From Pseudomonas sp. 6D_7.1_Bac1 (GTDB lineage Bacteria; Pseudomonadota; Gammaproteobacteria; Pseudomonadales; Pseudomonadaceae), in the NCBI RefSeq assembly GCF_025465945.1, contig NZ_JANLNW010000051.1, forward strand, positions 245,819 through 309,818: a stretch of DNA of 64,000 nt. Reading direction: 5' to 3'. Positions 35,063 through 43,989 of the stretch are shown here, one piece after another (the stretch's first letter is position 1; each line of letters opens with the position of its first letter). The notes under the pieces were generated by a model. It searched no databases, was not told where the DNA came from, and saw nothing but the letters and a program-made list of their open reading frames with translations. The position numbers and the translations under genes were made by a program.

Positions 35063-35203
35063 ATTCGACCTCGATCTTTGTTGGTATGAACGCCGCAGTT
35101 CACAGGGAAACGGGCTGTTTCGGCCTCTCTGCCAGAATCGCGATGGGGATGCGAATTTCCGGAGTAGGTTCCGAAAGTCTCATTCCACCGCTGATCCGCG
35201 GAC

Positions 35204-36076
35204 CTACGCTGTAGCGGCCTTCTGGGCCGCCGCGAAGACATCGCGGGCGGACGTCGCGCCCGGGACGTGCTCCGTACCCTCGACCCCGAGGTCCATCCAG
35301 CCTGAGTTGACGGCGTCAAACATCGCTTCGGCCGGTCCCGTCTGGCCCTTCGGAATGCCGAACTGCTCGAACGCCGCCGGCCACCCGGCCCGCGGGATAG
35401 CAAAAGCTTTGACGTCGACCTTCAAGACCTCACCCAATTGTGTCGCTACTTCATCCGCGCTGACCATCGAACCGAGCTCGATGACACGATGCTCCAACCA
35501 TGCCGGCCCGGTCAGAAGCGCTGCGATCTCGGCGCCGATATCATTGGTCGCGACCATGGTCGATTTCCGATCTGTCGGGTTGTAGTAGACGGGGAGCGTG
35601 CCACCCTGGGCAACATGTAAGCCGTAGAGGAAGCTTTCGAAAAACCCGCCGGCGCGCACATAGGCAATCGGCAATTTCAGGTCGCGAAATCCTTGCTCCA
35701 GAAGCGACAGGGCCGTGATCATCCCCAGCACGCTGGTTCTGTTCGCACCCATTGATGAGAGTGCTACCACCCGCGGCGGTGCTGCCTGGGCAAGCGCACC
35801 GACGTAGTTTGCAATCACAGCCTTCGCTTCTTTGTAATCAGGCGAAGGCGCCCATTCAGCTGGCAACATGACAAACGCGCCTTCGACATCTCTAAGCGCC
35901 ATCTCAATGGCTGCCGAATCATTCCAGTCGCCGTCTACCAGTTGCACGCCTTCGTCGGCCCACTTCGCCGCCTTTCCACGATTCCGGACGAGCGCGCGTA
36001 CTTCTTTGCCTTGCGCTAACAGATGTTTTGCCGTTGCGCCGCCAACTTTTCCCGTAATTCCCATGACTAAAAACAT
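35204..36076 (-). CDS. NmrA-family NAD(P)-binding protein
   Basis: A 290-residue NmrA-like Rossmann protein. The N-terminus reads MFLVMGITGKVGGATAKHLL with the GxxGxxG motif, followed by RALVRNRGKAAKW. The strong ribosome site AGGAG lies before the ATG. Family members act as quinone or azo reductases or as redox sensors. It is divergent from an HxlR regulator gene 313 bases away, which likely controls it. Confidence 0.87.
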   Translation of the reverse strand: MFLVMGITGKVGGATAKHLLAQGKEVRALVRNRGKAAKWADEGVQLVDGDWNDSAAIEMALRDVEGAFVMLPAEWAPSPDYKEAKAVIANYVGALAQAAPPRVVALSSMGANRTSVLGMITALSLLEQGFRDLKLPIAYVRAGGFFESFLYGLHVAQGGTLPVYYNPTDRKSTMVATNDIGAEIAALLTGPAWLEHRVIELGSMVSADEVATQLGEVLKVDVKAFAIPRAGWPAAFEQFGIPKGQTGPAEAMFDAVNSGWMDLGVEGTEHVPGATSARDVFAAAQKAATA

Positions 36077-36115
36077 GAGCGTTCTCCTGATCTTTAGGAT
36101 TTTTGTACGTAAAGG

Positions 36116-36157
36116 CCAACTAACAGGCAGGAATTCCTACCGATACGCTTTAGTTGG
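36116..36157. promoter_or_regulatory. Inverted repeat between nmrA-like and hxlR genes
   Basis: CCAACTAA and TTAGTTGG, perfect eight-base arms with 26 bases between them, 40 bases upstream of the leftward gene. A smaller palindrome AGGAATTCCT lies inside at 36129-36138. It is a candidate site for the divergent HxlR regulator. Confidence 0.4.
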
Positions 36158-36389
36158 AGTAAGTGATTCCAAACCATCGCCCCGCTCAATCGTCAGACGG
36201 CGAAGCCGCTCCAAGCGTGATCCGCCCGTATGCCGGAGCCAGTGACGAGAAAGCGGGCGGGAACAGATGGGGACATGGAGACTCCGTGAGCGGGGGACTT
36301 ATTACTTGGGGTGGGTCTACTATAGAGACCGCTGCCGCGTGCCGTAAGGAGGCAGTTTTTTGTAACCAGCAGATTTCGAGGAATTCCGC

Positions 36390-36836
36390 ATGAGCAACGC
36401 ATTGAGGGCGATCGAAAGATTCAGCCAATATCCATTGGGCGAGTCCCAATCCGTGCACTGCCCGGTTCGAGACGTGCTCGACCGTATCGGCGACAAATGG
36501 AGCATGCTCATGATCATGGCTCTCGCGATGCGACCGCACCGCTTCAGCGAGCTTCACCGCGCTGTCCATGACATTTCCAAGCGCATGCTCACCCAGACCT
36601 TGCGTGATTTGGAGCGCGATGGACTGATCACCCGTCATGTCTTTCCGACCAAGCCGCCGGGCGTTGAATATCGGTTGGCCCCGCTGGGCCAATCGCTTCT
36701 GGAACCGATGGCGAGCCTCATCGATTGGGCGGATCGTTGCTATGGCGACATCCATGCCGCACGCGCCCGCTTTGACGGCACGCCCGGTGATGCCCCCACG
36801 TCAGGCTTTTCCTGCTCGATCGAAGGTGCCGCCTGA
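36390..36836 (+). CDS. HxlR-family transcription regulator
   Basis: A 148-residue winged-helix regulator. The HxlR pattern is clear: [20 protein letters not shown] near residue 25, [20 protein letters not shown] near residue 52, and the wing [24 protein letters not shown] lies before the ATG. HxlR proteins often sense quinones or aldehydes through cysteines; here one Cys is at the start of the domain and one near the C-terminus. It is divergent from the NmrA-like gene. Confidence 0.9.
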   Translation: MSNALRAIERFSQYPLGESQSVHCPVRDVLDRIGDKWSMLMIMALAMRPHRFSELHRAVHDISKRMLTQTLRDLERDGLITRHVFPTKPPGVEYRLAPLGQSLLEPMASLIDWADRCYGDIHAARARFDGTPGDAPTSGFSCSIEGAA

Positions 36837-37012
36837 CAGCACCAACCGGCAAGGGTGACCAACTCAAACCGGCACGCTGTTCACTCCCTACCAGCACCCG
36901 CAGTTGAAGACAGGGCTTCCCAAAAGCAGCCGCTCGCGACCGCCTGCAACGGGTCGAAAGCGGCCTCCCAGGCCGGTTCCACCCACCAGGCTGCGGTGAA
37001 ATCAAGCTGGGC

Positions 37013-37275
37013 CCAAGCAACCCGAAAACCATTCTGATTTTCACCGCATCCTCCCGCAGTTCGTCGACCCAACGCAGGCCGTGACGCCGCAGTTTGCGGT
37101 GTTGGGCGCGTTGTTTTTGTGTCTCGAATGGATCGCCATCAGCGCCTACGCCTACATGGGGTTGCACATGCGTCGCTGGTTTGCCGAGCCACGCGGCAAG
37201 CGGATTTTCAATCGTTGCTGCGCCGGGCTGTTATCGGCGGCGGCGTCGGTGTTGCTGATGGCGCGGCGAGCCTGA
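37013..37275 (+). pseudogene. LysE/RhtB exporter C-terminal fragment, frameshifted
   Basis: The first frame reads NPKTILIFTA and the second continues LPQFVDPTQAVTPQFAVLGA and then a C-terminal RRWFAEPRGKRIFNR, as in LysE/RhtB amino-acid exporters. One base appears to be missing near 37048 (TTCACCGCATCC for an expected TTC codon). The N-terminal two thirds of the gene are absent. It lies between the hxlR and chrA genes. Confidence 0.75.
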
Positions 37276-37350
37276 ATTCGTAGCATTTTCAGGGCACAAT
37301 CAGCGCTTGAAGCAGCGATGGCAGTGTGTGTGTGATAAAGGACGAGTGCC

Positions 37351-38709
37351 ATGAGTAAGGTGTGCGCATCAACCGTTGAAGAGAATCTGCCGAGGCCGGG
37401 GGCGATCAGTTTGCGGGAGGCGTTCTGGTTCTGGCTGAAGTTGGGTTTCATCAGCTTCGGCGGGCCTGCGGGGCAGATTTCGATCATGCATCAGGAGTTG
37501 GTCGAGCGGCGGCGCTGGATTTCCGAACGGCGATTCCTGCATGCCCTCAATTACTGCATGTTGCTGCCAGGGCCAGAGGCGCAGCAGTTGGCAACCTACA
37601 TCGGCTGGCTGATGCATCGCACCTGGGGCGGCGTGATTGCCGGGGGGCTGTTTGTGCTGCCGTCGCTGTTTATCTTGATCGCGTTGTCCTGGATGTACAT
37701 CGCCTTTGGCGAAGTGCCGGTGGTCGCCGGTCTGTTCTATGGCATCAAACCCGCAGTGACGGCGATCGTGGTGCAGGCGGCGCATCGGATTGGCTCGCGG
37801 GCGCTGAAAAACAACTGGCTGTGGGCCATGGCGGCGGCGTCGTTCACCGCGATTTTCGCGTTCAATGTGCCGTTCCCGCTGATCGTGCTGGGGGCTGCGT
37901 TGATCGGCTATGTCGGCGGCCGCCTGGCACCCGAGAAGTTCAGAACCGGCGGCCACAGCGCCGCCAGAAAATCCTTCGGCCCGGCCTTGATCGATGATGA
38001 CACCCCATCCCCCGAGCATGCCCGGTTCAGCGGGTTGAAACTGGCGCTGCTGGCACTCATCGGCGCCGCCCTGTGGGCGTTGCCGATGGGGATCCTGACC
38101 ACGCTGTTTGGCTGGGAAGGCACCTTGACGCAGATGGGCTGGTTCTTTACCAAGGCCGCGTTGCTGACCTTTGGCGGCGCCTATGCGGTGCTTCCGTATG
38201 TCTACCAGGGCGCGGTCGGGCACTATGGCTGGTTGACCCCGACACAGATGATCGACGGGCTGGCATTGGGGGAAACCACGCCGGGGCCGCTGATTATGGT
38301 GGTGGCTTTCGTCGGGTTTGTCGGCGCTTATGTCTTGCAGGTGTTCGGCGCCAACCAGGTGTTTCTGGCGGGTGCCGTCGCGGCCACGCTGGTGACCTGG
38401 TTCACCTTCCTGCCTTCGTTTTTGTTCATCCTCGCAGGCGGTCCGCTGGTAGAATCGACCCACAATGAACTCAAGTTCACTGCGCCGCTCACCGGTATTA
38501 CTGCCGCTGTGGTGGGGGTGATCCTCAATCTGGCCTGTTTCTTTGGCTACCACGTGCTCTGGCCCAAGGGGTTCAGCGGCAGCCTCGATTGGCCGTCCGC
38601 GCTGATCGCAATGGCCGCGGCGATTGCCTTGTTCCGCTTCAAGCGCGGTGTTATTGAAGTATTAATTGCCTGCGCTGTCGCGGGTTTGGCTGTGCATCTA
38701 TTGCGCTAA
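37351..38709 (+). CDS. chrA: Chromate transporter ChrA
   Basis: A 452-residue long-chain chromate efflux protein with two homologous halves. The first half shows LGFISFGGPAGQISIMHQEL near residue 32 and LLPGPEAQQLATYIGWLMH near residue 71. The second shows AALLTFGGAYAVLPYVYQGA near residue 270 and GLALGETTPGPLIMVVAFVG near residue 305. About ten hydrophobic segments are present. AAGGAC precedes the ATG. It exports chromate across the inner membrane. A DMT transporter gene follows 25 bases later. Confidence 0.93.
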   Translation: MSKVCASTVEENLPRPGAISLREAFWFWLKLGFISFGGPAGQISIMHQELVERRRWISERRFLHALNYCMLLPGPEAQQLATYIGWLMHRTWGGVIAGGLFVLPSLFILIALSWMYIAFGEVPVVAGLFYGIKPAVTAIVVQAAHRIGSRALKNNWLWAMAAASFTAIFAFNVPFPLIVLGAALIGYVGGRLAPEKFRTGGHSAARKSFGPALIDDDTPSPEHARFSGLKLALLALIGAALWALPMGILTTLFGWEGTLTQMGWFFTKAALLTFGGAYAVLPYVYQGAVGHYGWLTPTQMIDGLALGETTPGPLIMVVAFVGFVGAYVLQVFGANQVFLAGAVAATLVTWFTFLPSFLFILAGGPLVESTHNELKFTAPLTGITAAVVGVILNLACFFGYHVLWPKGFSGSLDWPSALIAMAAAIALFRFKRGVIEVLIACAVAGLAVHLLR

Positions 38710-38734
38710 TGCGCGTCGGTGGAACTGAACACTA

Positions 38735-39775
38735 ATGAACCTGAGCATTTTCTACGCCCTGAGCGCGGCCGCACTGTTTGGCGCCAGCACACCGCTGGCC
38801 AAGCTGTTGGGCGTGGACGTCTCACCGGTTTTACTGGCCGGGTTGCTGTACCTGGGCAGTGGCCTCGGTTTGACCATCGTCAGGTTTATCCGTGACCGTG
38901 GTTGGCAGGCAACCGGCCTGACGGCCGGCGAGTGGCCATGGTTGATCGGTGCCATCGCCTTCGGCGGGGTGCTCGGTCCGGTGGCCTTGATGTTCGGCTT
39001 GACCCTGACGTCGGGGGCGACGGCCTCGCTGATGCTCAATCTGGAATCGGTGCTGACGGCGCTGCTGGCCTGGCTGGTGTTCAAGGAGAACGCTGATCGG
39101 CGCATCGTTGCGGGGATGCTGGCCATCGTCGCGGGCGGTGTACTCCTCGCCTGGCCACACGACTCGACGCAGGCACAAGGCTGGATCGGACCGTTGGCGG
39201 TCGCCCTGGCCTGTGCCTGCTGGGCCATCGATAACAATCTGACCCGCAAGATCTCGGCATCCGATGCGTTGTTCATCGCCGGTATCAAGGGGCTGGTCGC
39301 GGGGGCGGTCAACTGTAGCCTTGCGCTTCTGTTGGGGGCCAAACTTCCGAACATCACCACGCTTGCGCCGACACTGCTGGTCGGCTTTCTGGGTTACGGC
39401 ATCAGTCTGGTGCTGTTCGTGCTCGCCCTACGCGGATTGGGCACGGCCCGTACCGGGGCGTACTTCTCGACCGCGCCGTTCCTCGGCGCGGCGATTGCGA
39501 TCCTGATCCTTGGCGAGCCTGTGTCACTGACGTTCTGGATCGCTGCCCTGCTGATGGGCATTGGCGTCTGGATTCATCTCACAGAAAGCCATGCACACGA
39601 CCACCAGCATGACCCGCTCACCCATGGTCATCGGCATGTTCACGATGAACATCACCAGCACGAACACGATTTCGAATGGGATGGCACTGAACCTCACAGC
39701 CACGTTCACCAGCATCTGGCGATCCGTCACAGCCATCCGCACTTCCCGGACATTCATCACCGGCACCGGCATTGA
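38735..39775 (+). CDS. DMT (EamA) transporter with histidine-rich tail
   Basis: A 346-residue membrane protein with about 10 helices and two EamA repeats (FYALSAAALFGASTPLAKLL; LACACWAIDNNLTRKISASD). After the last helix a tail of about 66 residues carries 24 histidines with many H-x-H pairs (for example HGHRHVHDEHHQHEHD and HSHPHFPDIHHRHRH). Such tails usually bind divalent metals. The gene starts 25 bases after chrA and is probably cotranscribed. The substrate may be a metal or a metal-regulated solute. Confidence 0.88.
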   Translation: MNLSIFYALSAAALFGASTPLAKLLGVDVSPVLLAGLLYLGSGLGLTIVRFIRDRGWQATGLTAGEWPWLIGAIAFGGVLGPVALMFGLTLTSGATASLMLNLESVLTALLAWLVFKENADRRIVAGMLAIVAGGVLLAWPHDSTQAQGWIGPLAVALACACWAIDNNLTRKISASDALFIAGIKGLVAGAVNCSLALLLGAKLPNITTLAPTLLVGFLGYGISLVLFVLALRGLGTARTGAYFSTAPFLGAAIAILILGEPVSLTFWIAALLMGIGVWIHLTESHAHDHQHDPLTHGHRHVHDEHHQHEHDFEWDGTEPHSHVHQHLAIRHSHPHFPDIHHRHRH

Positions 39776-39937
39776 GGTGCGTTCAGGCAACCTGACACAG
39801 ATCTTTGTCGGCTCCGACGATTGAATGCCTTGATGGCACCACAACCTCTGTGAAGTTTCAGCGCAAGAGACCGGGTGCGATTCTGCGGGCAGCCCCTTAA
39901 TCTGCCCGTAGCGCCCAAACCTCTGTCCGGAACCCCC

Positions 39938-40549
39938 ATGCCCTATCACCACGCCAGCCAATTCCTGTCCGCCATCGACCCGGACTGGGCGCGGCACATC
40001 GCAACAATCGGCCCTTGCCTGCATCAACCCAAACCGGCTCGCGATCCGTACGAAGGGTTGGTGCGCGCTATCGCTTACCAGCAACTGCACGTGAAAGCCG
40101 GCGACGCAATTCTCGGTCGACTGCTGGCGTTGTTTCCTGAGCAGACCTTCCCCAGTGCCGAACAGCTTCTGAGCAGTGAGACCGACGTACTGCGCAGCTG
40201 CGGCTTTTCCGCGAGCAAGGTCGCGACGATACAAGGCATCGCCCGGGCCCGGCTGGACGGGATCGTTCCGGATTATTCCAGTGCACAGGCGATGGACGAC
40301 GAAGCGCTGATCGAGCGCCTGACTCAGCTACGCGGTGTCGGCCGCTGGACCGTCGAGATGCTGCTGATCTACACCCTCGAACGCATGGACATCCTGCCCG
40401 CCGACGACTTTGGCGTGCGCGACGGCTACCGCCGTCTCAAAGGTCTGGAGCAACAGCCGAGCCGTCAGCAGATGGTCGACATCGGTCAGGCATGGAGCCC
40501 CTATAGAACCGTGGCGGCCTGGTATTTGTGGCGGGTGCCGAAGCCATGA
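39938..40549 (+). CDS. AlkA-like DNA-3-methyladenine glycosylase
   Basis: A 203-residue HhH-GPD glycosylase. The helix-hairpin-helix is LTQLRGVGRWTVEMLLIYTL near residue 128, followed by the catalytic aspartate region LPADDFGVRDGYRRLKGLEQ. The start at 39938 (MPYHHASQFLSAIDPDW) fits the short form lacking the AlkA N-terminal domain; the ribosome site is weak and the frame from 39875 cannot be fully excluded. It removes alkylated purines from DNA. Its stop overlaps the next start (ATGA), showing tight coupling to the Ada-like gene. Confidence 0.88.
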   Translation: MPYHHASQFLSAIDPDWARHIATIGPCLHQPKPARDPYEGLVRAIAYQQLHVKAGDAILGRLLALFPEQTFPSAEQLLSSETDVLRSCGFSASKVATIQGIARARLDGIVPDYSSAQAMDDEALIERLTQLRGVGRWTVEMLLIYTLERMDILPADDFGVRDGYRRLKGLEQQPSRQQMVDIGQAWSPYRTVAAWYLWRVPKP

Positions 40550-40821
40550 AACGCTTTGTGTTGCTCAATGCTCAGGGCGAGCCGGTCGACAGCGTCGAGC
40601 CCGGGCAATTGGGTGGCCATCGACGCTCGCGAATCTTCGGTCGCCTGAACTGCCCTGCTGCGCTGCATGCCATTGCTCGTGGCGGCTATGTCGCTCATCG
40701 GGTGTTTTTTGCCGATGAGGCCACGGCCCGCGCCGCCGGTTATCGACCCTGTGCAGTGTGTTTACCGCAGGCTTATGCGCAATGGAAAAAAGGAGACTGC
40801 GGATTCAACCGGTGTCGATAA
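40546..40821 (+). CDS. Small Ada-type metal-binding protein
   Basis: A 91-residue protein starting within the stop of the glycosylase gene (ATGA overlap). It matches the Ada N-terminal zinc domain: C36 in RLNCPAALHA, then FFADEATARAAGYRPCAVC with C69 and C72. The usual fourth cysteine is replaced; His41 could take its place. In Ada this domain repairs methylphosphotriesters and senses alkylation. Here no methyltransferase domain is present. The last codons run into a copy of the dispersed repeat. Confidence 0.75.
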   Translation: MKRFVLLNAQGEPVDSVEPGQLGGHRRSRIFGRLNCPAALHAIARGGYVAHRVFFADEATARAAGYRPCAVCLPQAYAQWKKGDCGFNRCR

Positions 40822-40827
40822 CCGTGC

Positions 40828-41742
40828 TCAGACAAGGAGTTCGACGGTCTGCAACATACGCCGATAAGGCGAGGCCGGATGCCCCATCTCGAAGTGAATG
40901 GTTTCGATCAAACACTCCAGAAACCGCTCGGCCGCCGGCCGCAAGGGTTGCCCGCTGCGGCTGATGGCTCCCACTGAAGCGCTGCTGACCGGCTCGCGCA
41001 ACGGCAAGGCGCACAAGCCTTCTCTCTGGGCGCAAATCTCCACCAGCGGCCATGGAAAGATGCTCAACATGTCGGTTTCACGCAGCAAGCTCAAGATGAT
41101 CGACAGCGAATGGGCGAAATGCACATGCCCCTGCGTCGTCATCGTCCCGTCTTGCTGCGAGGCCAGAATCCAGTCGGCCGACGCCAGTTCTTCCATGGAT
41201 CGACAATTCGACAAAGGGTGTTGCTGACGGGCCACCACCGCACAATCGGCCGTGAACAGAGGTAGATAGGTCAGGTCTGCGCTGGAACACTGGGTATCAA
41301 GCCGTCCGATAAAAAGATCGACGCTCGCATCCCGCAGCCGCGGACAGGCGACGGACGAAAGACCTTCATGCAACTCAAGTTGCACGTTTGGAAACAGCTG
41401 GCGAAAACGCACGACTGCCTTGGGCATGAGCGTCATCGCCAACCAGGGTGTGACCGCTACCGACAAGCGTCCAACCAGTTCCCCGTTGCAATCAGCCAAC
41501 ACTTGACGGGCACTGACCATCTGCGCCACCAGCAAGCGTGACTGAATCAACAGCTTCTTGCCGAGTTCGGTAAACACAATCCCGGAGGTATTGCGTATCA
41601 GCAATTGTGTTGCTGTGTCTGCCTCCAGTTTCTGTATCGCTTTGGTGACTGCGGCTGGCGAGGTGTCGAGCCGTTTTGCAGCGCCGCGAATGCTGCCTGC
41701 GTCGGCTACCGCCACCAGTGCATTGAGTTGATAGAACTTCAT
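40828..41742 (-). CDS. LysR-family transcription regulator
   Basis: A 304-residue LysR protein. The helix-turn-helix reads LNALVAVADAGSIRGAAKRL and TSPAAVTKAIQKLEADTATQ; the effector domain follows from about residue 90. It converges with the Ada-like gene and is divergent from the amidohydrolase gene at 41979 across a 236-base gap. I infer that it controls the amidohydrolase, binding protein and dioxygenase genes. Confidence 0.9.
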   Translation of the reverse strand: MKFYQLNALVAVADAGSIRGAAKRLDTSPAAVTKAIQKLEADTATQLLIRNTSGIVFTELGKKLLIQSRLLVAQMVSARQVLADCNGELVGRLSVAVTPWLAMTLMPKAVVRFRQLFPNVQLELHEGLSSVACPRLRDASVDLFIGRLDTQCSSADLTYLPLFTADCAVVARQQHPLSNCRSMEELASADWILASQQDGTMTTQGHVHFAHSLSIILSLLRETDMLSIFPWPLVEICAQREGLCALPLREPVSSASVGAISRSGQPLRPAAERFLECLIETIHFEMGHPASPYRRMLQTVELLV

Positions 41743-41978
41743 AGTATCCGCCGGTGTTAACCCTGGGTTGCCTTGTTCACTTTCGATTGCCTATTGGCCC
41801 TTCCCTTTGCCCTCTAAGCTCAAACCAACGCCGCCTGGGCTTCCAGCATCACCAAAAGACCGTATCAGAAAAAGCGTAGGCATTTTGATGAAACGTATGA
41901 TGCCGTGAGCCATAGCGTGGGAAGTGGCGCGGTGACAGATCTGTTTCTCCTCCTGGTCACAAAGGAAAAACGCTGCCA

Positions 41979-43154
41979 ATGACCCAGTTCCTGACGCTAC
42001 TCAAAGAGATCGAGCATGAAATGCGCGAACTCCGCCAACATATCCATGCCAACCCCGAACTCGGTTATCAGGAGGTCGAGACTAGCAAACTGGTCTCCGA
42101 GCGATTAACCAAATGGGGGTATGAAGTCACGCATGGCTACGCCGAAACCGCGGTCATCGCCACGCTGAAAAAAGGCTCCAGCCCCCGCGTGCTCGGCATA
42201 CGGGCTGACATGGACGCGCTGCCCATCCTAGAGAAAACCGGTCTCCCCTATGCAAGCCGGATACCCGGCAAAATGCATGCGTGTGGCCATGACGGGCATA
42301 CGGTCATGCTCCTCGCCGCTGCCTACGCCCTTGCCCATGGTCACCCGTTCGATGGCACCGTACACCTGATTTTCCAGCCGGCTGAAGAAGGCCTGGCCGG
42401 CGCCCGAAGAATGATTCAGGAAGGTGTGCTGCAACAGTTCCCCTGTGATGCCGTGTTCGCCGCACACAACATGCCTGGCTACCCAGTCGGAAAACTCGGG
42501 TTCCGGGCCGGGCCCTTCATGGCCTCCGCCGACCAGGTCAATGTCACGATTCACGGGAAAGGTGGTCACGGCGCGATGCCGCATCTGAGTGTCGATCCTG
42601 TGGTGGTCTGCGCAAGCATCATCATGGCCTTGCAGACAATCGTCTCGCGCAACGTTTCACCTCAGGACATGAGCGTTATCACCGTCGGGGCCATTAACGC
42701 AGGTAAGGCGTCCAATGTGATCCCGGACAGCGCACACATGCTGATGTCGGTCCGGTCGTTGAACAACGCCGTTCGAGACCGCCTGGAGAGCCAGATAAAA
42801 CGCCTCATTCACGCCCAGGCGGAGGTATTCGGCGCAACAGCCGAGATTCACTACAGTGCCGACTACCCCTTGCTGGTGAATGACGAAGCAATGACCCGGT
42901 TCGCCAGTCAGGTCGCCACCGACTGGCTCGGTGAAGACGAGGTCATGAGAGACATCGTGCCCTTCAATGGCAGCGAGGATTTCGCTTATTTCCTGCAGCA
43001 ATGCCCTGGCTGTTACCTGATCATCGGCAATGGCGACGGTGAACAGAGCTGCATGGCTCACGATCCACGCTATGACTTCAATGACGACATCCTGATCCGT
43101 GGCGCTGGCTATTGGGTCAAGTTGACCGAAGCCTTTTTACCGCTTAACGCTTGA
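41979..43154 (+). CDS. M20-family amidohydrolase
   Basis: A 391-residue metal-dependent amidohydrolase of the hippurate/N-acyl-amino-acid hydrolase type. Metal-site motifs: GIRADMDALPILEKTGLPYA near residue 75, KMHACGHDGHTVMLLAAA near residue 100, and LIFQPAEEGLAGARRMI near residue 133. The dimerisation domain has VTIHGKGGHGAMPHLSVDP near residue 190. It removes acyl groups from amino-acid conjugates. It is the first gene of a rightward group with a solute-binding protein and a PhyH dioxygenase, suggesting uptake and breakdown of an acylated amino compound. Confidence 0.92.
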   Translation: MTQFLTLLKEIEHEMRELRQHIHANPELGYQEVETSKLVSERLTKWGYEVTHGYAETAVIATLKKGSSPRVLGIRADMDALPILEKTGLPYASRIPGKMHACGHDGHTVMLLAAAYALAHGHPFDGTVHLIFQPAEEGLAGARRMIQEGVLQQFPCDAVFAAHNMPGYPVGKLGFRAGPFMASADQVNVTIHGKGGHGAMPHLSVDPVVVCASIIMALQTIVSRNVSPQDMSVITVGAINAGKASNVIPDSAHMLMSVRSLNNAVRDRLESQIKRLIHAQAEVFGATAEIHYSADYPLLVNDEAMTRFASQVATDWLGEDEVMRDIVPFNGSEDFAYFLQQCPGCYLIIGNGDGEQSCMAHDPRYDFNDDILIRGAGYWVKLTEAFLPLNA

Positions 43155-43199
43155 ACAAAGACCTGCAAACCGTGAAAACCAATAAAAAATGAGGTCATC

Positions 43200-43979
43200 A
43201 TGCAGCTACGCAAACTTCAGTACACCGTCATGCTGTTCGGGCTGATCATCACCCCGCTATCGCAGGCGGAACCGGTGATCAAATTCGGCGTCGACCCCAG
43301 CTACCCACCGTTCGAGCAAAAGCAGCCAGACGGTTCATTGAGTGGTTTTGATATCGATCTGGGCAACGCCCTGTGTACCGAGTTACGCGTCAAGTGCATT
43401 TGGGTCGAGCAGAGTTTCGACGGTATGGTCCCGGCGTTAAAAGCGAAGAAGTTCGACGCGATCCTGTCTGCATTCAGCGCCACCGAAGCGCGTCGCCAGC
43501 AGGTCGATTTCAGCCATAAGCTCTACACCGCTCCGTCTTCTCTCGTCGCCAGGAAAAACGCCGGCTTACTGCCGACGGCCGAGTCATTGAAAGGGAAGTC
43601 CGTAGGGGTTGTTCAAGGGTCGCTGCAAGAAAGCTTTGCCAAATCGGAATGGGGCAGCAAAGGAATCGAGATCCTTTCCTACCAAACCCAGGACCAAGTG
43701 TTTTCAGACCTCATCAACGGGCGCCTGGATGCTGCGTTCCAGGCCTCGGTACAGGCCGATATCGGGTTGTTGCAAAAACCTCAGGGTCAGGGGTTTGCCT
43801 TCGCGGGTGAACCCATCACCGACAAACGCATCATTGGCGATGGCGTCGCAATCGGTGTCAGAAAAAACGAACCTGATCTGAGGGAGCAACTGAATACGGC
43901 CATTGCCGGCATTCGCCAATCAGGCCAATACGACCAGATCGCGAAGCAGTACTTCAACTTCGATATTTACGGCAAGTGA
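43200..43979 (+). CDS. Amino-acid ABC transporter binding protein
   Basis: A 259-residue periplasmic binding protein of family 3. The signal peptide is QYTVMLFGLIITPLSQAEP. The domain starts IKFGVDPSYPPFEQKQPDGS and the ligand arginine and aspartate region reads LINGRLDAAFQASVQADIGL. It is closest in style to lysine/arginine/ornithine or histidine binding proteins. No ABC permease or ATPase is adjacent, so it must borrow one. It lies 45 bases after the amidohydrolase gene. Confidence 0.88.
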   Translation: MQLRKLQYTVMLFGLIITPLSQAEPVIKFGVDPSYPPFEQKQPDGSLSGFDIDLGNALCTELRVKCIWVEQSFDGMVPALKAKKFDAILSAFSATEARRQQVDFSHKLYTAPSSLVARKNAGLLPTAESLKGKSVGVVQGSLQESFAKSEWGSKGIEILSYQTQDQVFSDLINGRLDAAFQASVQADIGLLQKPQGQGFAFAGEPITDKRIIGDGVAIGVRKNEPDLREQLNTAIAGIRQSGQYDQIAKQYFNFDIYGK

Positions 43980-43989
43980 GGTCATCCCC

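Noticed and set aside
37369..38553. 394-codon leftward frame over chrA
   Set aside because: It is an antisense shadow rich in Gln, His and Arg; the rightward frame has all ChrA motifs.
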